Shown here piece after piece: positions 1-7,529 of a stretch of 64,000 bases of DNA. Under the pieces are notes generated by a model that was not told where the DNA came from, ran no database searches, and saw nothing but the letters and a program-made list of their open reading frames with translations. Made by a program: the position numbers and the translations under genes. This stretch comes from Microbispora oryzae (GTDB lineage: Bacteria > Actinomycetota > Actinomycetes > Streptosporangiales > Streptosporangiaceae). The stretch lies in the NCBI RefSeq assembly GCF_017896165.1, contig NZ_JAFCNB010000007.1, positions 1 through 64,000 on the forward strand, in the 5' to 3' direction. The first letter of the stretch is position 1; every line of letters starts with the position of its first letter.

Positions 1-1419
1 GTTCGCGGTCACATCACGTTCGCGGCCGGCTTCAACAACGAGGCGCCGCTGATGCTGCTGACGGCCGCGCAGCGGCTGGAGCCGTTCGACATGGACCTCG
101 CCCGGGAGACGTATCTCATCGCCTGGGGTGCGGCCTCCTTCGGCGCCGGCAACCGCGAGAGCCTCCTGGCCGTCTCCCAGGCGATGCGGCGGCTTCCCTC
201 TCCAGAAGCAGGCGCGGATGTCCTCGATCTCGTGCTCGAAAGCTATGCGCTGCTCGTCACTGACGGCCGCAGGGCCGCGCTTCCCGCATTGCGAAGAACG
301 CAGGACGCGCTCACGGACTATCCCGTACGAGACCTCCTGAAGGTGGGATGGGCGGCCTGTGCCGTGGGTTCGTACATCTGGGAGGACCGCCTCATGTTCG
401 AGACGCCTGCCAGGGTGCTCGAGGAGGTGCGTTCGGCCGGCGCCCTGTCCGAGCTGCCCATCTACCTCCACGCGTTGGGCGTGCCGGTCTTGCTGAGCGG
501 TGATTTCGCCACCGGAGCCACGCTCGTCGCCCAAGCGGGGGCCGTCGCGGAGGCGACGGGGGTGCCCATGACGCAGCACACCCGGCTTCTGCTGAGGGCG
601 ATGCAGGGCAAGGAGGACGAGGCTTCGGCGCTGATCGCCGCGACGGTCCAGGAGGCCGGTGCCAGTGGCCAGTTGGGGGGCGTGGTGTCCGCCCACTGGG
701 CGGCCTCGGTGCTCTACAACGGCCTCGCCCGCTACGAGCTCGCGCTGCCGGCGGCGCAGGCCACCATCGGAAGCGCCAACCTGCTTGTCTACCAATTCGC
801 ACTCCCCGAGCTCGTGGAGGCGGCGGCGCGCGTCGGGAACGACGCGGCCGCCCACGGGGCGCTCGGGGACCTGGTGGATTTGGCGGAGTCGTGCGACACG
901 GACTGGGCCCAGGGCATTCTGGCTCGCTGCCGGGCGCTGCTGATCGACGCCGCCGCCGCGGACGACCTGTACCGGGAGGCGATCGAGCGGCTGGGCCGGA
1001 CGCTGCTGCGGCCCGAACTGGCGCGTGCTCGCCTGCTGTACGGCGAGTGGTTACGCCGGAACCGCCGGCGGGCCGAGGCGCGGGTCCACTTGCGGACCGC
1101 GTACGAGATGTTCGTCTCGATCGGGATGGAGGCGTTCGCCGAGCGTGCCCGGCGCGAGCTTCTCGCCACGGGAGAGAGCGTCCGCCGCAAGCGCAGGGAC
1201 GAGGCGTCGTCGAGCGAGGAGTTGACGGTGCAGGAGCGACAGATCGCCCTGCTCGTGCGGGACGGCCTGTCCAACCCGGAGGTCGCGGCCCGTCTCTTCG
1301 TGAGCCCGCGCACCGTCGAATGGCACCTCCGCAAGATCTTCATCAAGCTCGGGATCAGCTCCCGGACGCAGCTTCGCGGTGTCCTGTCCCGCGACGAAAG
1401 CGAGTCCGCCCCGCAGTAG
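1..1419 (+). CDS. LuxR-family large ATP-binding (LAL) regulator, C-terminal part
   Basis: The reading frame is open from base 1, so the 5' end lies outside the window. About 472 residues are visible: an alpha-helical TPR-like region followed by a C-terminal LuxR HTH. The HTH runs from LTVQERQIALLV through GLSNPEVAARLF and SPRTVEWHLRKIF. It aligns along its whole length with the two full-length LAL proteins downstream; for example YGEWLRRNRRRAEAR matches YGEWLRREDRGVDAR. The missing N-terminus should carry a Walker A/B ATPase. The family are transcription activators whose ligands are mostly unknown. No target is evident beyond the neighbouring SDR gene. Confidence 0.9.
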   Translation, partial: VRGHITFAAGFNNEAPLMLLTAAQRLEPFDMDLARETYLIAWGAASFGAGNRESLLAVSQAMRRLPSPEAGADVLDLVLESYALLVTDGRRAALPALRRTQDALTDYPVRDLLKVGWAACAVGSYIWEDRLMFETPARVLEEVRSAGALSELPIYLHALGVPVLLSGDFATGATLVAQAGAVAEATGVPMTQHTRLLLRAMQGKEDEASALIAATVQEAGASGQLGGVVSAHWAASVLYNGLARYELALPAAQATIGSANLLVYQFALPELVEAAARVGNDAAAHGALGDLVDLAESCDTDWAQGILARCRALLIDAAAADDLYREAIERLGRTLLRPELARARLLYGEWLRRNRRRAEARVHLRTAYEMFVSIGMEAFAERARRELLATGESVRRKRRDEASSSEELTVQERQIALLVRDGLSNPEVAARLFVSPRTVEWHLRKIFIKLGISSRTQLRGVLSRDESESAPQ

Positions 1420-1423
1420 AGGT

Positions 1424-1480
1424 GAGCGGCCGGCTGCCGGCCGCTCTGACATCGCAGGTCGCGCAGGCGAGCGCGACCTG
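1424..1480 (+). terminator. Two tandem hairpins after the first LAL gene
   Basis: Bases 1424-1446 form a perfect 10-bp stem (GAGCGGCCGG / CCGGCCGCTC) with a 3-base loop. Bases 1455-1480 form a second perfect 10-bp stem (CAGGTCGCGC / GCGCGACCTG) followed by TTTCG. They begin 5 bp after the stop codon and probably terminate transcription. Confidence 0.7.
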
Positions 1481-1639
1481 TTTCGCGCGCACGCCCGCCC
1501 ACCGGCCATCCCTGGCCCGTGTAGACCAGTGAGACACCCTGGTGCGATCCGGTGACCGGCCGCCGAGGCTGGTCGTGTCGGCATTTCGCTTTCCACGACG
1601 ACGTCGCGTCATCGTGGGCCACAAGAGAATGAGGCAGCC

Positions 1640-2407
1640 ATGTCCGAACAGCCGCTGGACGGAGCCGTCGCGCTCGTCACCGGCGCCAGCAGCGGAATCG
1701 GCGCCGCGACCGCGCGCCGTCTCGCCCGTGAGGGCGCGGCCGTGGCCCTGGTCGCCCGTCGCGGCGACCGCCTGGAGCAGGTCGCGCGCGACATCGCCGG
1801 GCTGGGCGGGCAGGCGGCCGTGATCGCGGCGGACATCACCGAGCCGGAACGCGCCGAGGACGCCGTGCAGGACACGCTGGACCAGCTCGGGCGCCTCGAC
1901 ATCCTGGTCAACAACGCCGGGATCATGCTGCTCAACCCGGCACTGCACAGCACCGTCGCGGAGTGGGATCGGATGATCTCGCTCAACGTGGCCGCGCTGT
2001 TGCACGTCACGCACGCCGCCGTCCCGCACCTGATCTACGCGGCGTCGACGTCGCCGCGGCAGGTCGCCGATGTGGTGAACGTCGGCTCGACGGCCGGGCG
2101 AGTCGCCCAGCCGGGGAGCAGCGTCTACAGCCTCACCAAGTTCGGCCTGAACGGGTTCACCGAATCACTCCGCCAGGAGTTGCTCGGCGAACGGGTCCGG
2201 GTCGGCGTGGTGGAGCCCGGCGTCGTGGACACCGAGCTGATGAACCACCTCAGCGACACCGTCCGCGACGCGGCCCGCCGGCGGATCGCCGGAATCGAAG
2301 CGCTGCGGCCGGAGGACGTCGCGGACGCGATCAGCTACATCGTCACCCGAGACCGGCGGGTCGCCGTCAACGAGATGCTGGTCCGCGCCGGCGACCAGAC
2401 GTGGTAG
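1640..2407 (+). CDS. SDR-family NAD(P)-dependent oxidoreductase
   Basis: This 255-aa protein is a classical short-chain dehydrogenase, normal in length. It has the cofactor motif TGASSGIG near residue 15, the NNAG motif near residue 92, a catalytic Ser in VNVGSTAGR, and the active-site pair YSLTK near residue 160. ATG 1640 follows a GAGG ribosome site. The substrate cannot be read from sequence. It stands alone between terminator hairpins and the next LAL regulator, so that regulator may control it (inference). Confidence 0.93.
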   Translation: MSEQPLDGAVALVTGASSGIGAATARRLAREGAAVALVARRGDRLEQVARDIAGLGGQAAVIAADITEPERAEDAVQDTLDQLGRLDILVNNAGIMLLNPALHSTVAEWDRMISLNVAALLHVTHAAVPHLIYAASTSPRQVADVVNVGSTAGRVAQPGSSVYSLTKFGLNGFTESLRQELLGERVRVGVVEPGVVDTELMNHLSDTVRDAARRRIAGIEALRPEDVADAISYIVTRDRRVAVNEMLVRAGDQTW

Positions 2408-2480
2408 TCGCGCCTGCCGATCAGCATCGTGATCACAGTGGCACCACCAAACCGCTGGTGAAGGAGGGGAAATCGTGATC

Positions 2481-2582
2481 ATGAGCGTGTCGCGGTCGTG
2501 CGGAGACGGCGCGGCGCGGATCAGCGCGTGGCCCCGCGCCGGCCGTGACATCGACTCCGGCGCGCCCGCCGGGTGGTGCTGA
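2481..2582 (+). CDS. Short leader ORF overlapping the LAL start codon
   Basis: The best Shine-Dalgarno sequence of this region, AAGGAGGGG at 2461-2469, does not serve the LAL gene. It serves an in-frame GTG (2475) / ATG (2481) that opens a 33-35 codon ORF. The ORF ends in TGA at 2580-2582, and the sequence TGATG makes this stop overlap the LAL start ATG at 2582. This is the usual layout of translational coupling. The peptide (begins MSVSRSCGDG) resembles nothing I recognise and may matter only through its translation. Confidence 0.5.
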   Translation: MSVSRSCGDGAARISAWPRAGRDIDSGAPAGWC

Positions 2583-5350
2583 TGGCCGGCGGCGAACCCC
2601 GGTTGCGGCTGCACGGCCGGCAGGTGGAGCGCGAGAGACTGGATCAACTCGTGGCGACGGTGCAGGCCGGCCACAGTTCGGTCCTGGTCCTGCGTGGCGA
2701 GGCCGGCATCGGCAAGACGGCGCTGTTGGAATACGCGCGACGCGGCGCGTCCGGCTGCCGGATCGTCCGGGCCTCGGGTATAGAGCCGGAGACGGAGCTC
2801 GCCTTCGGGGGACTGCATCAACTGTGCGTCCCGTTCCTGGATAACCTCTGCCGCCTGCCGGACCCGCAGCGTGACGCGCTCGGGACCGCGTTCGGGCTGA
2901 CCGCGGGAACTCCGCCGGACCGCTTCCTGGTCGGGCTCGCGGCGCTCGGCCTGCTCGGCGACGCGGCCGGTGAAGAGCCGGTGCTCTGCCTCGTCGACGA
3001 CGCCCAGTGGCTGGACCAGGTCTCCGCGCAGACCATCTCCTTCGTCGCGCGGCGCCTGTCCGCCGAGCCGATCGGACTGGTGCTCGCGGTGCGCGAACAC
3101 CATTTCGAACCCGACCTGACAGGGCTGCGGCAGCTCGAGGTGGGGCGCTTGAACGACGACGACGCCCGCGCCCTGCTGGAGTCCGTGACTCCCGGCCGGC
3201 TGGATGAGCGGGTCCGGGACCGGATCGTCGCCGAGGCCCACGGCAATCCGCTGGCCCTGCTCGAGCTGCCTTTGGGACTGACGCCTGCCGAACTGGCCGG
3301 AGGGTTCGGAAGGCCTGACGCGGGGCCGCCGTCCGGCCAGAACGAGCGGAGCTTCCTCCATCGGGTCCGGGCGCTCCCGGCCCAGACACAACAGCTTCTG
3401 CTCATCGCGGCGGCCGAGCCGATGGGCGATGTGACCGTGCTGACCCGCGCGGCAGAGCGGCTGGGCATCGACGCGGCCGCCGCGACGCCAGCCGAAGCGG
3501 CGGGACTGATCAGCATCGGCACCCGGGCGCGGTTTCGTCATCCCCTGGTGCGTTCGGCGGCCTACCAGGTGGTGACCCCGCAGGACCGGCAGCGGGTGCA
3601 CCGCGCACTCGCCGAAGCCACCGATCCGCACGCCGATCCAGAACGACGAGTGTGGCATCTGGCCAACGCGACGGCCGGTCCCGATGAGACGGTGGCTGCC
3701 GAGCTGGAGCGTTCGGCGGATCGGGCGCGGCTGCGCGGCGGGGTCGCCGCGGCGGCCGCGTTTCTGGAGCGTGCGGCCGAGCTGAGCCCCGACGCCGCCC
3801 GCCGCGCCGCCAGAGCGTTGGCCGCGGCCCGGGCCAAGTACCTGGCCGGCGGGTACGACGCCGCGCTGGAACTGCTGGACGCGGCCGAGCTCAGCCCGCT
3901 GGACGAACGCGGCTCCGCTGAGGCCGACCTGCTGCGTGGCCAGGTCGTCTTCTCCTCAACCAGTGCCGGCGCCGGCCTGCCGCTGCTGCTCAAGGCCGCG
4001 GCACGGCTCGAGTCGCTGGACGCCGGGCTCGCCCGCGAGGCCTATCGTGACGCGATGTTCGCGGTCATCACAGCCGGCCATCTGCCTAACGGCGCTCGCC
4101 TGGCGGACGTCGCGAGGGCGATACTTGCCGCACCGCCGGGGCCGGCCTCCGAGCGCACCAATCTGTTCCTGAACGGCGTGGCAGTGATGGCCGTTGAGGG
4201 CTATACGGCGGGCACGCCGATGGTGCTGCGGGCCCTGGAGTCCTTCCGCGACGACGGGGTCTCCAGGGAGGAGGGGCTGGGCTGGCTCCCGTTCGCGTGC
4301 CGCGTCGCTCATAACGTCCTGGACTTCGACAGCTGGTCGGTGCTCTCGACGAGGCTGGTCGACCTGGCTCGTGAGACGGGTGCCCTGTCGGTGCTGCCGT
4401 CGGCTCTCCACATGCTCGTGTCCAATCGGGCCCTTGCCGGCGAACTCGCCATCGCCGAAGAGTTGCTCGCCGAGGCGGTCGACATCGGTGAGGTGACGGG
4501 CAGCCGCTTCTTCGCCCGATACGCCGCTTTGGTGCTCGAGCCGTGGCGAGGCCGGGAAGCCGCGACGCAGCAGGTGATCAGTGCGGTCACACGTGAGGCG
4601 GCCCTTCAGGGGGAAGGCAAGGTGGTGACCGCCACCCACTGGGCGAAGGCGGTGCTCTACAACGGCCTGGGACGCTACGAAGCGGCATACCTCGCGGCCG
4701 CGCGAGGCTCTGAGCATCCGCCGGAGTTCGGCGGAGCGTTCATCAGGTCCCTGATCGAGCTCGTCGAGGCCGCCGTCCGCAGCGGACGACCGGCCCGCGC
4801 CGCCGAAGCCGCCCGGAAGCTCGAACAGCTCGCTCAGGCCAGTGGCACCGACTGGGCTCTCGGCACCTCAGCGAGCGCTCGTGCCCAGGTGAGCGACGGT
4901 GAAGCCGCCGAGGCTTCATACCGTGAGGCGATCGAGCGGCTCAGCCGCACCGGTGTCCGGGTGACGCTCGCTCGCGCCCGGCTGCTCTACGGCGAGTGGC
5001 TGCGCCGGGAGGACCGCGGCGTCGACGCGCGCGAGCACCTGGGCATCGCCTACGAAATGCTCACCCAGATGGGGGCCGAGGCGTTCGCCGAACGTGCGCG
5101 GCGCGAGCTGCAAGCCGCCGGCGAGACGGTACGCAGGCGCCCCAAGGGACGCGCCATCCTCACCCCTCAGGAGGCGCAGATCGCACGCCTGGCCTGTGAC
5201 GGGCTGACGAACCCTGAGATCGGCGCGCAGCTCCTCATCAGCCCGCATACCGTCGAATGGCACTTGCGCAAGGTCTTCCAGAAGCTCGGCATCGTCTCCC
5301 GTACCCAGATCAGCGCCACACTCCTCGGAGGCACGGCGGTCACCGCCTGA
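2582..5350 (+). CDS. LuxR-family large ATP-binding (LAL) transcriptional regulator
   Basis: This 922-aa protein has the LAL layout. An N-terminal ATPase carries Walker A GEAGIGKT at about residues 39-46 and Walker B LCLVDDAQWLD near residue 137. A long TPR-like middle follows. The C-terminal LuxR HTH has LTPQEAQIARLA, GLTNPEIGAQLL and SPHTVEWHLRKVF. ATG 2582 is preferred over the in-frame GTG 2573 because a leader ORF with a strong ribosome site ends in TGATG on it. It is a paralogue of the genes at 1 and 7530. Family members act as ATP-dependent transcription activators; the inducer is unknown. Confidence 0.93.
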   Translation: MAGGEPRLRLHGRQVERERLDQLVATVQAGHSSVLVLRGEAGIGKTALLEYARRGASGCRIVRASGIEPETELAFGGLHQLCVPFLDNLCRLPDPQRDALGTAFGLTAGTPPDRFLVGLAALGLLGDAAGEEPVLCLVDDAQWLDQVSAQTISFVARRLSAEPIGLVLAVREHHFEPDLTGLRQLEVGRLNDDDARALLESVTPGRLDERVRDRIVAEAHGNPLALLELPLGLTPAELAGGFGRPDAGPPSGQNERSFLHRVRALPAQTQQLLLIAAAEPMGDVTVLTRAAERLGIDAAAATPAEAAGLISIGTRARFRHPLVRSAAYQVVTPQDRQRVHRALAEATDPHADPERRVWHLANATAGPDETVAAELERSADRARLRGGVAAAAAFLERAAELSPDAARRAARALAAARAKYLAGGYDAALELLDAAELSPLDERGSAEADLLRGQVVFSSTSAGAGLPLLLKAAARLESLDAGLAREAYRDAMFAVITAGHLPNGARLADVARAILAAPPGPASERTNLFLNGVAVMAVEGYTAGTPMVLRALESFRDDGVSREEGLGWLPFACRVAHNVLDFDSWSVLSTRLVDLARETGALSVLPSALHMLVSNRALAGELAIAEELLAEAVDIGEVTGSRFFARYAALVLEPWRGREAATQQVISAVTREAALQGEGKVVTATHWAKAVLYNGLGRYEAAYLAAARGSEHPPEFGGAFIRSLIELVEAAVRSGRPARAAEAARKLEQLAQASGTDWALGTSASARAQVSDGEAAEASYREAIERLSRTGVRVTLARARLLYGEWLRREDRGVDAREHLGIAYEMLTQMGAEAFAERARRELQAAGETVRRRPKGRAILTPQEAQIARLACDGLTNPEIGAQLLISPHTVEWHLRKVFQKLGIVSRTQISATLLGGTAVTA

Positions 5351-5397
5351 TGCTCCGTGTTCGGAGTTCATGGGCGGAAGTCAGCACACGACCCCGA

Positions 5398-5434
5398 GCC
5401 GGGGCATCAAGCCGTGATGGCTCGACGCCCCGGC
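5398..5434. terminator. Bidirectional terminator between convergent genes
   Basis: The arms GCCGGGGCATCAAGCC and TGGCTCGACGCCCCGGC pair along about 16 bp with a few mismatches around a short loop. The hairpin lies between the LAL stop (5350) and the stop of the convergent hydrolase (5457). Confidence 0.6.
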
Positions 5435-5456
5435 CGGATCTCTTCAACACGGCCCG

Positions 5457-6320
5457 TTAGTGAACGGTCGCCCTCGCCGCCCGCTCGATCACGCGCGTGA
5501 CGGTTGTGGGATCCGTCATCAGACCGACGTGTCCCGCGTCGTACTCGATGATGGTGGAACCGGCACGCTCGGCCATGGCCCGTTGGGCGCTCTGCGGGAT
5601 GATCCGGTCCTTGGTGCCGATGAGGTTCCAGGACGGGATCGTCCGCCAGGCGGGAGTTCCGGACGGCTCGTTGAGCGCCCCGACCGTGGCCGATCGCTGT
5701 GAAGCCGCCACGATTGCCTTCTCATCCGCGCTCAGCCCGTTCGCGAACGACGTGAAGACGGTCGAGTCCTTGAGATACAGCTCGGTGTCCGCGGTGGGCG
5801 GAAGGGTGTCGGGAACGAGGTCGAACACGGTCGTCGGGTCCGGGGCTGAGAGAGCGGAGTCCGGCCCCGCGAGTGATGTCGCCGACTCGCCGGCGTCGGG
5901 CGCGAAGGCGTTGACATAGACAAGTGCCTTGATATTGGGGTTTCCGGTGGCCGCGTTGGTGATCACAGCTCCGCCGTAGGAGTGGCCGACGAGAACGATC
6001 GGTCCCGTCAGCGTTTTGAGGAAGGCCTTCACGGACGCGGCGTCGCCCGACAGCGATCGCAGCGGATTTGCGATCGCCCTCACCGTGTAGCCGTCGTCCT
6101 GGAGCCTGGCGACGACACGGCTCCAGCTCGAGGCGTCCGCCCAGGCTCCGTGTACAAGCACGATGACGGGCTTCGCCGTCCGTGATCGGCTGTCCTGCGC
6201 GGCGGCGCTGTGCGCCGGGTTGAGTGCCGCCAGGATGAAGACGACCGCCGTGAGGAGGGGCACCACGGCGAAGGGTCCTCTTTTGGCGTGGAGGGATGCG
6301 TTGGCTGGGGGACTGGTCAT
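5457..6320 (-). CDS. Secreted alpha/beta hydrolase
   Basis: This 287-aa protein has an N-terminal signal or anchor segment (hydrophobic stretch VVPLLTAVVFILAAL, residues about 18-32). An alpha/beta-hydrolase fold follows: oxyanion-region motif LVHGAWADASSW, nucleophile elbow GHSYGG near residue 112, and a late catalytic His in DAGHVGLM. It resembles the EstC/methylesterase-like group often annotated only as alpha/beta hydrolase. A ribosome site AGGACAG precedes ATG 6320. It is divergent from the ECF sigma gene across 433 bp, so that factor may control it (inference). Confidence 0.9.
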   Translation of the reverse strand: MTSPPANASLHAKRGPFAVVPLLTAVVFILAALNPAHSAAAQDSRSRTAKPVIVLVHGAWADASSWSRVVARLQDDGYTVRAIANPLRSLSGDAASVKAFLKTLTGPIVLVGHSYGGAVITNAATGNPNIKALVYVNAFAPDAGESATSLAGPDSALSAPDPTTVFDLVPDTLPPTADTELYLKDSTVFTSFANGLSADEKAIVAASQRSATVGALNEPSGTPAWRTIPSWNLIGTKDRIIPQSAQRAMAERAGSTIIEYDAGHVGLMTDPTTVTRVIERAARATVH

Positions 6321-6753
6321 GGCTCTGTCCTGTTCCGCGTGGGATGGCGGCTCCGGGGGGCCGGCGGACCCGAGACGGTTCGCGCGCCGAAGACGTCGCC
6401 GTCGGCGTCATAGCCGTCTGTCATAGCCGGAGCCGGAGTCGAGCGCGTGATCGCCGACTCGTCTGTAAGACCGGACACCAGGACGCCGCGTGACGCCTGT
6501 CGCTTGCCCCCGTGTGTGGCCCGGTGCCCCGGGGGTCGCGGTCGGCCGGTGACCCCCGGACCCGGCTCCCGCTAGGGACCCGCGCCAGGTATCTCCCTGG
6601 TGCGGCCATGGCATGTGCCCGGCCAGAGTCCATGGTGGCCGCGCGACTCCGTGTCGCTGGCGGGCACCGCGAGAAACCCGTTTACCCACCGCGGCGAAGG
6701 CCGCCGGATCACCGGTTCGGACTGTGACTCGACAGCGTCCATCGAAGGTGTGA
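6321..6753. other. 433-bp divergent intergenic region
   Basis: No convincing gene is seen. It must hold the promoters of the hydrolase (minus) and the sigma factor (plus). A dyad CCAGG-TATCTC-CCTGG lies at 6585-6600, about 155 bp before the sigma gene, and could be an operator or attenuator hairpin. The short repeat GTCATAGCCG occurs twice at about 6408-6430. Confidence 0.4.
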
Positions 6754-7416
6754 GTGAGCATGGATCCCGAAACGCAAAGCCAGACGACTTCCCTGGAACA
6801 GGCCGCCGCCACCTTCGTCAAAGTACGTCCGAGCCTCTACCGCATCGCTTGCGGCGTGCTCGCCCGCTCGGCGGAAGCCGAGGACATCGTCCAGGAGGCC
6901 TGGCTCCGCTGGCAGAAGACCGAACGCTCGGCCATCGCCAAACCGACGGCGTTCCTGACCCTGGTCACGACGCGGCTGTCCATCAACGCCACGCAGTCCG
7001 CCCGGGTCCGCCGTGAGATCTACGTAGGCCCGTGTCTGCCCGAGCCCATCGATACCAGCACCGATCCCGCCGTCGGGGTCGAGCGGCGTGAGGCACTCGC
7101 AGTAGCTTTGCGGCTGCTACTCGAGAAGCTCACCCCGGCCCAGCGGGCCGCCTACGTCCTCCGTGAAGCCTTCGTCTACCCCTACGAGCGGATCGCCGAG
7201 ATCATCGGGCTCAGCCCGGCCAACGTCCGCCAGCTGGTGAGCCGGGCCCGTAAGCACCTGAGCTCCGGCCGGCGCCAGTCGATCGACAGTCATGAGCACC
7301 GGCGCCTTCTGACGATCTTCCTCGACGCCGCTCGGGAGGGGAACATGAGAGCCCTGGAAGATCTCCTCGCCGCGGACGTGATCAGCTCCGGCGACCATGC
7401 CGAGGGGTCGCCTTGA
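6754..7416 (+). CDS. ECF41/SigJ-type RNA polymerase sigma factor, short form
   Basis: This 220-aa protein has sigma region 2 (residues about 20-90, with ARSAEAEDIVQEAWLRW) and region 4 (about 115-170, with YERIAEIIGLSPANVRQLVSRARKHL). It then has the first helix of the SnoaL-like extension (FLDAAREGNMRALEDLLAADV) and stops. Full-length ECF41 factors carry about 100 more residues, which regulate activity. Both GTG 6754 and ATG 6760 are possible starts behind GAAGG. The next gene is a LAL regulator, and a divergent hydrolase lies upstream. Confidence 0.88.
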   Translation: MSMDPETQSQTTSLEQAAATFVKVRPSLYRIACGVLARSAEAEDIVQEAWLRWQKTERSAIAKPTAFLTLVTTRLSINATQSARVRREIYVGPCLPEPIDTSTDPAVGVERREALAVALRLLLEKLTPAQRAAYVLREAFVYPYERIAEIIGLSPANVRQLVSRARKHLSSGRRQSIDSHEHRRLLTIFLDAAREGNMRALEDLLAADVISSGDHAEGSP

Positions 7417-7529
7417 TCGTTACCATCCGGGGGTGGCATTCTGGCGAACGCCTGACGTCACTGACTCAGCCGCGTCGGCGAAGTCGCCGCTGAACGGAAG
7501 CCGGCGCTGAACGGGGGACGGAGACGGGC

